From: Verrucomicrobia bacterium Tous-C9LFEB | Lineage (GTDB): Bacteria; Verrucomicrobiota; Verrucomicrobiia; Methylacidiphilales; UBA1321 | Assembly: GCA_002304345.1 (NCBI GenBank) | Contig: NEUU01000020.1 | Span: 1-64,000 of the forward strand | Direction: 5' to 3' | DNA length: 64,000 nucleotides | Shown: positions 8,028 to 16,913 of the stretch, in pieces | How positions within the stretch are numbered: position 1 is the stretch's first letter | Layout: each line of letters opens with the position of its first letter | Notes under the pieces: generated by a model | What the model saw: the letters and a program-made list of their open reading frames with translations, nothing else | Database searches by the model: none | Told to the model about the DNA's origin: nothing | Program-made: the position numbers and the translations under genes

Positions 8028-8984
8028 CTATTTTGAAGTAAATGACATATCGTCGAAGTAGATCTTCCCCTTCGCCTCTTTACCCCAACCGAGACAGAGA
8101 TACATCGTTTTATAAAGAAGGTCTGGATACTTGTCCGTTTCAGTCGGCACCTCTGTCGTCACTTCGTACTCTTTCCAATCCGTATCCACCTTTAATTTTT
8201 TGCCTTTATAGAAATGACTACCCGTATGACGTACGGCATAGCCCTGAATGATCGCGGTAATCTGACACTCCTGATCCGCCTTCGCCCAGAATTTGAAGCT
8301 GACACTACGCCCCAGTTCAACAGGAAGATACATGCTGGCAATTTCCCCCGCTCCATCCATTTGCACGCAGAGACTTTTCTCTCCGGATGTAAAATCCTTG
8401 ATCGGCACGATCAGTGGAGGCTGAAACTTTCCCTCACGATTATTAGCCCTCCATGCCGCAGGAACAGCGAGTCCATTTTCGAAATTTCCGTCCGGCAACG
8501 TATTCTCTTTGAATTGGTCAACACCGACCTCGGCAATCTCGATGTTCTTGAGGCTCACCGTCAATTCCGTCTCGGGATTGATAAAAAAACCGAGTTTGAA
8601 CCGATTAGATTCTTTGGTATAGAAATAGGCGGTATAGCTTTCCCACTCCGTACTCAAGGAATAGCCATAAGTGTAGTCCTGCTCTCCATCCGGAGTAAGC
8701 GTCAACTGAAATGGAGTTTTCGTGGCTACGCCTCCGACGGTGCTTTTCATTTTCCAAGTCACTCGGTAGTAGCTTCCAGTCTTGGTTTCAATTTCTGCGA
8801 TCAATTTAGGCCATCCCGTCGTAACCGCCAAGCTATATACGACTCCACCCTCCTCCCGATGCTTTGTCCAAGGGGCCGTCACTTTGATCGGCAAATCCTC
8901 AGCGATACTGCCAGCCCCCATCACGATAAGAAGAAAAGCGATCCTCGACATGAAACCTAATCTACATTGATTTAATTGCTTCAT
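8028..8984 (-). CDS. Secreted carbohydrate-binding-like protein (CBM4/9-type fold)
   Basis: About 318 residues. ATG 8984 is preferred because AGAGG stands 7 nt upstream and a signal peptide follows (GFMSRIAFLLIVMGAGSIA). Two beta-sandwich units can be read: residues about 30-150 and 160-318. The second has the CenC-like pattern LPDGNFENG, FWAKADQE, WKEYEVTTEVP and ends IYFDDMSFTSK, typical of CBM4/9-like modules. No catalytic domain is visible. It lies 10 bp after the large GH39-like gene and probably binds the same extracellular glycan or works as an accessory protein. Confidence 0.7.
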   Translation of the reverse strand: MKQLNQCRLGFMSRIAFLLIVMGAGSIAEDLPIKVTAPWTKHREEGGVVYSLAVTTGWPKLIAEIETKTGSYYRVTWKMKSTVGGVATKTPFQLTLTPDGEQDYTYGYSLSTEWESYTAYFYTKESNRFKLGFFINPETELTVSLKNIEIAEVGVDQFKENTLPDGNFENGLAVPAAWRANNREGKFQPPLIVPIKDFTSGEKSLCVQMDGAGEIASMYLPVELGRSVSFKFWAKADQECQITAIIQGYAVRHTGSHFYKGKKLKVDTDWKEYEVTTEVPTETDKYPDLLYKTMYLCLGWGKEAKGKIYFDDMSFTSK

Positions 8985-8994
8985 CGTATCGCCT

Positions 8995-11900
8995 CTATTT
9001 AAAAGTGATAAATCCAAAGCTGAGCCGGTCTTCATGGGCCTTTCCATCGGAACTCCACCCAATTTGTTCCAGCGCCTTTTGGGCCCCCTCAGCATTATCG
9101 ACCAAAATTTCAAAACCTATTGTTTTACCGTTAGCCGGAGTAACGATGTTTAGAGCCGCCAAGGGAATGGTTAAGGCTACGTCATAGCCATCCGTCCGCT
9201 TCTGTATCCGTGGTTTGATGCCACGATCCACTATTTGACTTACGCCACGCCCTTGAAACTTGACGCCTTGCTCAGCAACCCGGGGTAGGATAAAAATTCG
9301 CCCCACCCCCTCGTGATAGGTCGTCGGATGAGCACCACCGAGATAGGTCGGGTCGGTGTCAAAGAAAAGCTCGATGCAATCCTGTTCCCATGGATTGCGT
9401 TCGGCGGGGTTCCCTGATGAAACGGCATCTTGTACATTGATCTCCAGATAAAGATTCTGTTCGTCATATGAAACGGAAAATGCCGCACTGAAGCGTCCTC
9501 CGGACGGACCACTCACCACCTTGGTCAGTGATGTGGGTGCACCTGCCTTGCTCGCCGCACCATACGTTACCCGAGGCTTGGCGATCTTGAGCGGAAAGTT
9601 CCAGAGTTTACGATCCACCACCACCTTGACCATAGCCTCACTCTCGATTCCCTTGAAATCCCGCAAGGTCACTGGAACCTTGACGCTAACCTCTCCTCCT
9701 GCTTCCGCAATAAACGCGGTTGTCTTTTGCCCCACTATCCCCTCGCCCTGAACGCCCACTTCACCCTTCACCTCTTTGGAAGATTTGTTACTCAAGCCGA
9801 CAACCACCACCCATCCCTCCCCCTCCGGCATGAGTCGCACGATCCCAACCTGTATGGGTTTTCCCGCTTCCACCGAAGCTGTTTTGAGTGCCTGCAAGAA
9901 AGCGTCATTGTCCAATTTCCCCGCAACAAGGTAGTAGGGAGATTTCTCAAGTCGTAGGGGCTGACTCTTCAGGCTGATCTTGTTGCCAAACAGATCGGAG
10001 AGAAAAGCCTCCTCGTCCGTCATTTTAAGCGTCACCTTCAGATCCTTGCTTTCACCGTAATTCCAAAAGGCCGCGCGATACTTCCCGTCTTTTTCATAGA
10101 CATAGCAAATGACATCGCGCATCCACTTAAACTTGGCCACAGGCTTGGCCCCCTCGAAGTAACGGGCAAACGCATTGTATGCGACAAAGTTAACACCGGG
10201 CACCAATCCATTCCATCCCATCATGTCGACATGAGGGGCCAGATTGCGCTTGAAAAGCGTATCGCCAAACGGCCCCATCGACTGTTGTACGCCTTCACCA
10301 AGATCCGTCAGTAATCTCCACGATGCGTGGTAAGCATCGTATTGCGTTGTTTGGAAATAATTCTTATCGCTGCCACGGAGATAATAGGTCTCTGTATTCC
10401 ACAAGGGAATCTCCTGACCAGTCGCATTTTTAATGAGCGAGCGCACTCCTTGAATCTGTCGATCCGCCGCCGTCACCGAACCGAGATGCGGAGCATCATA
10501 GGGATGAATACTGATCACATCGAGGTCTTTTGCAATTCCAGCCTTAAAGCAGTCGATGAGATAGCTCTCCACATTTCCCCCAAGATCTCCGGTCGAACAA
10601 ATTCCCACGAGTTTGGCGGTCGGATCACTCATCTGCGCGACGTCGTGCGCCTGATCCACATACCGCACATAGTCGTCCACCTTCATGTAGAGATTGGGTT
10701 CGTTAAAAATCTCATAGTGGGTGATTCGTCCCTTGAAATGCTCCACGACCGCCTGGAAGTGTTTTTTCCACAACGCCTCAGGCGCCTGGTATAGACTGCG
10801 CGTACGCAGCCAGTCCGGCAGATCCGTACGTTTGACACTCTTGTCGAGAATCCATTTCGGCTGGTATCCGAGTCCAGATTCCTCCCCCTTCTTCACCAGA
10901 AAGGCCCCTTGCAGAACGGGCAAAATCCGGATGCCATGCCGCGAGGCTATTTCGATCAGCTTGTCGCTGTAACTAAAATCAAACTTTCCCTCTTCCGGCT
11001 GAAGCAGCTTCCAGATGAATACCGACATCGGATCCATGTCGCGCAACAACCTTGTTCCGCTTTGCGAGAGCATGCCCATGAACTCCTCCCGACTCATGCC
11101 ACGGCTTTCAATCAAGGATCCATCCCGCACACCGACACATAATCCCCCGCGCGTTAATCCCAACCCCGACCAGTTGATCCCGGCCACAAACGTCGTCGAC
11201 AAATCCACCAACTTTTTCTCGATACGTCCGACGACGGCATAGTCAGACCATTGCCCAAGCCGTGTGATTCCTCCACTCTCAACACTTGTCTGAACGGTGA
11301 AGGCGCCATAGCGGTTCAAAGGCAGCTTTTCCGAAATCACTTTGGTCTCACCCGGCGCCAGAGTAACCTGATATGGCTTCGTCAGGATTTCGTCGTTGGC
11401 GTAATCATCCGTCACAACAGTCTTGATTTTCGCCGATGCTTCATTCGCTCCGTAATTAATCACGATCGTCTTGAGCGAAGAACTTTCGCCGAGGCCACCT
11501 ACGGAAAAATAATTTTTTTCAGGGACACTCAAAGCCTCGACAACCGCCAACGGCTTGTAATCTGTCAAAGCCCCTTCCTCGAGTTGGATGTTGTCGACCC
11601 ATAGGTCAGCAGCCGGATCACCCGGCTTGCACCAGGCAATGACGAACGTGTGATAATCCCGCGTCGTCCCTGCATTCACTTTGAAGGTGTAATTGTACCG
11701 CTTCCACTCCTTGCCCACATGGAACTGAGCTCCGTGATTCTGCCAGTTGTTGTCCGCCTCCACGCAGAGCGATGTCACATGAACCATGAAGTCGTCCACA
11801 CTCCCCTTCATCCAGATTGAAAAGGTATATTCCGCTCCCCGTTTGAGCTTCACTTCATGCGTGAACAGGTTCACCTGCTCTGCGAAGCGATTGGAAATAA

Positions 11901-12171
11901 ACAGAGATTGCTTCCCACCGACCGCCGTAGCGGCATCGACTCGCGCCGGCTCATAGAGGAGATCCTTGTTAGACTCCAAACGCTGGAATTTGACAGCGAC
12001 ATACCCGGTATCACCTAACTCAAACCCGGAGTTATTGAACAGATTCGCGGCCGCGAGTAGCCCTGGCATGAATGCCATACCCCACAAGACGCCAGCCATG
12101 GCCGTGCGGACGAGCCGGGCCAGAAGAGACGCATAGGCACCATCCTGAGGAAGAGAAGAAAGGAACTGCAT
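8995..12171 (-). CDS. Multidomain clan GH-A glycosidase (GH39-like) with CBM modules
   Basis: About 1058 residues from ATG 12171, which opens a signal-peptide-like stretch ending GLLAAA; a longer start at 12273 is possible. Order: CBM4/9-like sandwich (about 40-200), linker and Ig-like region, a TIM-barrel glycosidase (about 325-680), an Ig-like region, and a C-terminal CBM9-like domain (about 865-1058, with ISYDEQNLYLEI and EQDCIELFFDTD). Catalytic residues fit clan GH-A: acid/base Glu in EIFNEPN (about 491) and nucleophile Glu in WNTETYY (about 594). The spacing and surroundings suggest GH39, but another GH-A family is possible. It is the first gene of the seven-gene operon and probably starts extracellular degradation. 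Confidence 0.8.
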   Translation of the reverse strand: MQFLSSLPQDGAYASLLARLVRTAMAGVLWGMAFMPGLLAAANLFNNSGFELGDTGYVAVKFQRLESNKDLLYEPARVDAATAVGGKQSLFISNRFAEQVNLFTHEVKLKRGAEYTFSIWMKGSVDDFMVHVTSLCVEADNNWQNHGAQFHVGKEWKRYNYTFKVNAGTTRDYHTFVIAWCKPGDPAADLWVDNIQLEEGALTDYKPLAVVEALSVPEKNYFSVGGLGESSSLKTIVINYGANEASAKIKTVVTDDYANDEILTKPYQVTLAPGETKVISEKLPLNRYGAFTVQTSVESGGITRLGQWSDYAVVGRIEKKLVDLSTTFVAGINWSGLGLTRGGLCVGVRDGSLIESRGMSREEFMGMLSQSGTRLLRDMDPMSVFIWKLLQPEEGKFDFSYSDKLIEIASRHGIRILPVLQGAFLVKKGEESGLGYQPKWILDKSVKRTDLPDWLRTRSLYQAPEALWKKHFQAVVEHFKGRITHYEIFNEPNLYMKVDDYVRYVDQAHDVAQMSDPTAKLVGICSTGDLGGNVESYLIDCFKAGIAKDLDVISIHPYDAPHLGSVTAADRQIQGVRSLIKNATGQEIPLWNTETYYLRGSDKNYFQTTQYDAYHASWRLLTDLGEGVQQSMGPFGDTLFKRNLAPHVDMMGWNGLVPGVNFVAYNAFARYFEGAKPVAKFKWMRDVICYVYEKDGKYRAAFWNYGESKDLKVTLKMTDEEAFLSDLFGNKISLKSQPLRLEKSPYYLVAGKLDNDAFLQALKTASVEAGKPIQVGIVRLMPEGEGWVVVVGLSNKSSKEVKGEVGVQGEGIVGQKTTAFIAEAGGEVSVKVPVTLRDFKGIESEAMVKVVVDRKLWNFPLKIAKPRVTYGAASKAGAPTSLTKVVSGPSGGRFSAAFSVSYDEQNLYLEINVQDAVSSGNPAERNPWEQDCIELFFDTDPTYLGGAHPTTYHEGVGRIFILPRVAEQGVKFQGRGVSQIVDRGIKPRIQKRTDGYDVALTIPLAALNIVTPANGKTIGFEILVDNAEGAQKALEQIGWSSDGKAHEDRLSFGFITFK

Positions 12172-12474
12172 CCGAAAACTCCGTAAATGTTCACTTAAGA
12201 GACCTGTAATCCTCCAAGAACCTCGGCGCTCAATAGTCACCCTGGGACCATCTCCCCCACAGCAGCGATTCAAGTTTTAGCAATTCAAGCCTGAGAGCAA
12301 TATACTCGCCCTCAAAATAATGTAAATCTTTTTTTAATGATTATCAAATTTCTTGTGAGCGCAGGCATTCACGGTTATATTGAAATCGAATTCGTGAATT
12401 CCATTCCCTCAATAAACTCCTAATATACTGACTATAAATAGTTAGCAGATCTACTAAACCGATCTTATTTAAAT
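12172..12474. promoter_or_regulatory. Divergent promoter region
   Basis: An AT-rich gap of about 300 bp separates the minus-strand glycosidase operon from the plus-strand transporter operon. It holds a near-palindrome of two GAATTC words (12388-12401). A stretch at 12468-12482, overlapping the start codon of the transporter gene, reads on the minus strand TGATCATATTTAAAT, almost the same as 16787-16800. Both operons presumably start here; exact promoters could not be placed. Confidence 0.5.
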
Positions 12475-14991
12475 ATGATCATTACATGCAAAAAGCAGAT
12501 TCCGCTGCGATGGATCTTCTTTTCCATCCTGCCATGGGCTTCGTTTGCGTACACGTGGGCTATGGGCGGGACGACCTTTCTGTTTTCGCTCAAGAAATTT
12601 CTAGAGAATCCGGCGGCGGTCACCTTCATTCTTAGTCTGCCCACCCTGATCTCCCTGTTCACTGGCCCGTACTTTTCCTTTCTTTCCGACCGGATTTGGA
12701 CACGGTATGGACGTCGAAAGCCGCTCCTGATTCTCTCCTTTACCGGTGTCATGCTCTCGCTGGCGGCCATGCCGTGGATGCCCAATTTTTGGACGCTGGT
12801 GGCGGTCTACCTGCTCTATTGCTTCTTTGGCGACTTGAACACCATGGAGCTGCTCAAGCAGGAAATTGTCCCTCCGCACGAACGGGGACGCGCCACGGGG
12901 GCGATGCTATGGTGCACCAATCTTGCTGGGATCTTCTTCAATTTTGTCGCTCTTGGACGCTTTGACGATGTCTCGTTTTACGCTGGGTTCCCCATCGCCG
13001 GGGAGTGCATTCTCTATCTATCCGCCTCACTGCTGATCAGCGTGATGCTGTTATTGGTAATGCTGGGCATCAAGGAAATCGACCAGCACAGCCCTGTGCG
13101 TGGCCAACATTTTTCCCTCCGCAATTTCGCCGTCGCCATCACGGACCGGGAACTGTGGCCGGTTTATCTGCTGATCTTTGGCTCAGCCGTGCTCAATGCG
13201 GGTCTGGGTCCCTTGGCGAATCTGCTCTACACCGAACAATGGGGCTACAGCAAACAGGAGATGGGCATCAATATCGCCGTGGGCGGCGTCATCAATATTT
13301 TCCTCATCGGCGCGCTGACCGTCTTTGCCGACAAGCTCAACCGCATGCGCGCCTACCAGACCCTGATCTGTCTTTCGCTCGGGCTCAACGTGGCCTACTT
13401 CTCCTATGTCACTTTTGTCCTGCCCGACCAGCGTCCTTCTCTGGTCGAAATCATCCTCTTTGGCGAACTCAGCTCTGTCGTGGGACTGCTCACGAGCATG
13501 ATTTATTATCCTCTAGTCTACGACTATATCCGCCGCAACAAAATGGGCACCTATGCTGCAGGGGCAGGGCTTGTCATGCGCCTGACAGGATTGATGACGC
13601 TCAACGGGGTGGGTCTCTTTATCTGGGCGTACGCCACCCTTTTCCAACCACCCGCCGGAGAAATGGTCCGGGTCGTTCTCAAAGGCGGCGATGCCAATAC
13701 GCAGGCCCACGTGCAATCCCTTTTGCATGCGGCGTCCTGGAGCAACCCCACCACCGGCGCGCCCGCCACTTCCACTCTCATCGACGCCCGCGCCTGGCAA
13801 TCTGACGGCACGGTGAGCTCCTTCGGTCGAGCCTGGGAGATCCGCCTGCGTAATCCGCAGAGCGCGGAGTTGGCGAAGACCAAAGAGGAGCTCAATAAAG
13901 AAATCTCCTTACTACAAAGCCAAAGCAAAATCCTTACCGATCGTCTCGCTGTCGCGGAGATCCACACCGATGCCAAGTGCTCGGCAAGTCTGAAACAGGA
14001 ACTTCTCGAGAAGCAAAAGTGCACCGAAAGCCTCTCGCAGCAAACGACTCAAATTCAGGAGACCTTGAATCAACAGGCTCGAAAATTTGAAGCTCAAGTC
14101 CAGCGAGTCCTCTCGGCGCAACTCCTGACCGATGGCGATCAAATTCTTCGCGCTTCCACCCACTCCGCCGCGATTGTGGAGTACGCCCTCACCGCCCCAC
14201 CGAAGGGCAAGGAACTGGAGAAGATACTCGAGAAGTTGCGCCAGCTCGAACCGGATGTCATTGACTTGCGCCCGCTCAAAAAAGAAACCGATTACGCAGT
14301 GGAGCTCAGCCTTCTTTCCACCTCCAATGAGAACGCGTTGGCGGAAAAGCTCAAATCCTCGCTTCAACGCGCCGCTTCGGAGACCGGAACACACCTGAAG
14401 CTGAAGACCAACCACCCGTTTCAAATCACCCGCTTGCCCGCCCTACAATTTGACGTCCTCACCGTAGAGCCTGCCGTCACCGACTACATCTCCCCTGTCA
14501 CTCGCGGCGTCAACGTCATCCTGAATGTCTTCGACGCCGCCCCGCGACCCGATCGAAAACTGACGGCCCTCGCCCGCTCCCTGCGCGCTCCCTCGGACGT
14601 CAACCACGTCAAAATCACACCGGGACCGGAGAAGAAATCATTCACCGTACAGGCGGTCCTCCCACCGCACGCTTCCACCGATTTCACGGCATCCACCCTC
14701 ATCAGCGAACGAATGCGACAACTTCTGGGCTCTACCACATCGCCCCAGATCGTCAGTCAGGCGCTGCACTTCTATGAGCGGGTCGACGCCAACTCTGCCG
14801 CACAACGCCTCACGATTGCCAAGCCAGTCCTCGCCACGGCCTATGCTCCGATGCGCTATAACTATATGTGCGGCTACCTTTGGATGTTCATCATGGGGTC
14901 GATTGGAATCACCATCACCTTCATCTTTTGTCACTACGAGTCGAAAGGCTACATCCACAAATGCGGAGTCGAGGAGGCTGAAGCCACATGA
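12475..14991 (+). CDS. MFS sugar transporter with ~400-residue periplasmic insertion
   Basis: 838 residues. Residues 1-395 form about 11 membrane helices with the motif FLSDRIWTRYGRRKP (69-83) in loop 2-3, typical of the GPH/SUC (SLC45-like) sugar:cation symporter branch. The last helix is near 797-821. Between them lies a hydrophilic segment of about 395 residues (397-793), which by topology faces the periplasm. It contains a coiled coil (about 464-545) and several beta-alpha stretches that I cannot assign. Ordinary relatives are 400-500 residues long, so this is a distinct architecture. It heads an operon with a small membrane protein and a regulator, and probably imports the oligosaccharides made by the divergent glycosidases. 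Confidence 0.8.
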   Translation: MIITCKKQIPLRWIFFSILPWASFAYTWAMGGTTFLFSLKKFLENPAAVTFILSLPTLISLFTGPYFSFLSDRIWTRYGRRKPLLILSFTGVMLSLAAMPWMPNFWTLVAVYLLYCFFGDLNTMELLKQEIVPPHERGRATGAMLWCTNLAGIFFNFVALGRFDDVSFYAGFPIAGECILYLSASLLISVMLLLVMLGIKEIDQHSPVRGQHFSLRNFAVAITDRELWPVYLLIFGSAVLNAGLGPLANLLYTEQWGYSKQEMGINIAVGGVINIFLIGALTVFADKLNRMRAYQTLICLSLGLNVAYFSYVTFVLPDQRPSLVEIILFGELSSVVGLLTSMIYYPLVYDYIRRNKMGTYAAGAGLVMRLTGLMTLNGVGLFIWAYATLFQPPAGEMVRVVLKGGDANTQAHVQSLLHAASWSNPTTGAPATSTLIDARAWQSDGTVSSFGRAWEIRLRNPQSAELAKTKEELNKEISLLQSQSKILTDRLAVAEIHTDAKCSASLKQELLEKQKCTESLSQQTTQIQETLNQQARKFEAQVQRVLSAQLLTDGDQILRASTHSAAIVEYALTAPPKGKELEKILEKLRQLEPDVIDLRPLKKETDYAVELSLLSTSNENALAEKLKSSLQRAASETGTHLKLKTNHPFQITRLPALQFDVLTVEPAVTDYISPVTRGVNVILNVFDAAPRPDRKLTALARSLRAPSDVNHVKITPGPEKKSFTVQAVLPPHASTDFTASTLISERMRQLLGSTTSPQIVSQALHFYERVDANSAAQRLTIAKPVLATAYAPMRYNYMCGYLWMFIMGSIGITITFIFCHYESKGYIHKCGVEEAEAT

Positions 14992-15536
14992 TCCCATCCC
15001 CCACCTATACGCCCGGTTTTTCACGCTGCAAAATGCTCTTTATCGCAGGAGGAATCGCGCTCGCCACGCTCGGTTTCATTCACATCCAGGAACCCCTTTA
15101 TCTCGTGCTCTGCGGCAAGCACATTCAGGCCGAAGCCTGCGCCGTAGTGAAAACCAAGCAGGGACTGCCGGACAAAATCCTGATTCACGAGCGACAAGTT
15201 CTTTCCGAATTCGAACCCCGGGATCGTAGTTATCTTTTCTGGAACGAATTCAGATTCCAAACCGACAGCGGTAAAACCATCCAGGTGCGAGCGCCCATCG
15301 CTTCACGCCTCAAGCCGCTCTATCCCCTCACCGACGCCGATGGACTGCCGACCACGGATCTGGTTTGCTACAATCCACGCGATCCTCACCGCGTTACCTT
15401 CCCGCTGATCGTCAGCACCTGGTTTGCTTCCGGCATTCTCATCGGTATCGGCCTTCTCGCCATGGGAGTTGGTACCACCCTTCTTTATTGGTCGAAGGTC
15501 CCGATCGAGCTTCCACCCGTACCGACTGGTTCTTGA
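14988..15536 (+). CDS. Small membrane protein, DUF3592-like
   Basis: 182 residues. Its ATG overlaps the transporter's stop codon (ATGA), so the two are translationally coupled. It has a membrane helix near residues 16-33, an external or periplasmic domain (about 45-135; YLFWNEFRFQTDSGK, LVCYNPRDPHR) and a second helix (about 142-167). This layout and the YNP-P pattern recall DUF3592 proteins, whose function is unknown. Coupling suggests it works with the transporter, perhaps with the transporter's large periplasmic insertion. The identification is tentative. Confidence 0.6.
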   Translation: MIPSPTYTPGFSRCKMLFIAGGIALATLGFIHIQEPLYLVLCGKHIQAEACAVVKTKQGLPDKILIHERQVLSEFEPRDRSYLFWNEFRFQTDSGKTIQVRAPIASRLKPLYPLTDADGLPTTDLVCYNPRDPHRVTFPLIVSTWFASGILIGIGLLAMGVGTTLLYWSKVPIELPPVPTGS

Positions 15537-15588
15537 AACCAAGATTGCATTCCCCATGCGCGCCTCTTACATTGAATCACACCCGATT

Positions 15589-16689
15589 ATGTCCACTCGC
15601 AAACCTAAAAAAGTAGACATTGTTTGTGAAAGCCTGAAAAAGCGCATTATTAATAATGTGTGGAAAGTTGGTAATCATATTCCCACCGAGCTGGAGCTGG
15701 CTGAGGAATTTCAATGCAGCCGGGGAACCATCAGCAAAGCCATCGCCCGACTGGAAGGGCTCAACCTTCTCGAGGGGCGTAAACGGGGTGGAACGCGGGT
15801 CACCAGCAACACGATCAAACAAAGCGCCAGCGCGGTGGATCTGGAGGCATTCGCTTTCGTTTTTCCCAATGAACGGCACGAGGGCATTCGCCGCATGGTT
15901 CGGGGCTTTCAGGAAGCCGCCTATGCTCATGGCCGCAGCGTCATGATGCTGACCACGGGAACAGAATTGCGCAAGGAAACCGAGATCATTTCCAGCCTGC
16001 CCGACTATAACGTCCGCGGCTGCGTCACCAGTCCCGTCCTCAGCACCGTCTCCGGGCAATTGCAGTTCTCCCAAATTGTCATGGCCTCGGAGATCCCCAT
16101 CGTTCTCGCCGGTATGGCCTTGCCGGGCACCGGTTGTCCTTCGGTCACCGCTGACTTCTTCCACGAAGGCTACACCGTCACGAACCATCTCATTAAGCAG
16201 GGGCTCAAACGTATCGGATTTCTTGCCAATCACGCCTGGACCCAGATCGCCCGCGAAAAGCATCTCGGCTACCGCAAAGCCCTCGAAGAAGCCGGCATCC
16301 CCTACAATTCCTCGCTCGTTCATCTCGCTCCGCAGATGAATCCCTCCCATGAGCATCCCCTGCGCGAACCGGCGCGGATCGCCCAAAACTATTTGAAGCA
16401 GGCCACCGACTTGGAAGGTGTGGTGTGTCTTTATGATTTTCTGGCCGTCGCACTGATTGAAACGGCCCGCGCCATGAATATCCGGGTTCCCGAGGATTTA
16501 AAAATCATCGGCATCGATGACATCGCCATCGCCAACTCCACTCAAGTCAGTTTGACGACCTACCACGTCCCCTTCGAGGCCATTGGACAACAAGCCTTTA
16601 CATTGCTTAATAGTCTCGTGAACGGCACTCCCCTCGACAATACGGATGTCCAAATCCGTGGCGAATTGATTATCCGACAGAGCGCCTGA
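15589..16689 (+). CDS. GntR/LacI-type transcriptional regulator (AraR-like)
   Basis: 366 residues. An N-terminal GntR winged helix (about 6-75: VCESLKKRIINNVW, HIPTELELAEEF, RGTISKAIARLEGLNLL) is fused to a LacI-type periplasmic-binding-protein domain (about 85-366: EIPIVLAG, TVTNHLIKQGLKRIGFL, IGIDDIAIAN). The same fusion is known from AraR of Bacillus. The effector is probably a sugar released in this pathway. ATG 15589 is chosen because homology begins there; longer in-frame starts run into the preceding gene. It sits between the transporter and oxidoreductase operons and likely represses both and the divergent glycosidases. Confidence 0.88.
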   Translation: MSTRKPKKVDIVCESLKKRIINNVWKVGNHIPTELELAEEFQCSRGTISKAIARLEGLNLLEGRKRGGTRVTSNTIKQSASAVDLEAFAFVFPNERHEGIRRMVRGFQEAAYAHGRSVMMLTTGTELRKETEIISSLPDYNVRGCVTSPVLSTVSGQLQFSQIVMASEIPIVLAGMALPGTGCPSVTADFFHEGYTVTNHLIKQGLKRIGFLANHAWTQIAREKHLGYRKALEEAGIPYNSSLVHLAPQMNPSHEHPLREPARIAQNYLKQATDLEGVVCLYDFLAVALIETARAMNIRVPEDLKIIGIDDIAIANSTQVSLTTYHVPFEAIGQQAFTLLNSLVNGTPLDNTDVQIRGELIIRQSA

Positions 16690-16913
16690 CGAGCCGCAGC
16701 CTCGGTAACACCGCAGACCGATTCCCTTTTTCCGCCCCCGTCCCTTCTTTGCCCTCTTTTATATTGTATACTTTTATTTGACAAAGTGATCATATTAAAT
16801 GATGATATGCATGTAATCGCGCGGCAATTAGCCTAGGCCCTTATCTCTGGCTCCTATTCTACTTCAATTTCGCATTAACTCATTTACTTCCAACAAGAAA
16901 CACACGTTAAAGC
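16690..16913 (+). promoter_or_regulatory. Promoter/operator region of the oxidoreductase operon
   Basis: A TTGACA box at 16778-16783 is followed after 18 nt by ATGATA, a plausible sigma-70 promoter. Over the same bases lies TGATCATATTAAAT (16787-16800), nearly repeated before the transporter gene (12468-12482, other strand). It is a candidate site for the GntR/LacI regulator encoded just upstream. TGTATAC at 16765-16771 is another small palindrome. Confidence 0.4.

Noticed and set aside
12388-12401. Double GAATTC word as an operator
   Set aside because: Only one copy was found, so there is nothing to support regulation beyond its symmetry.
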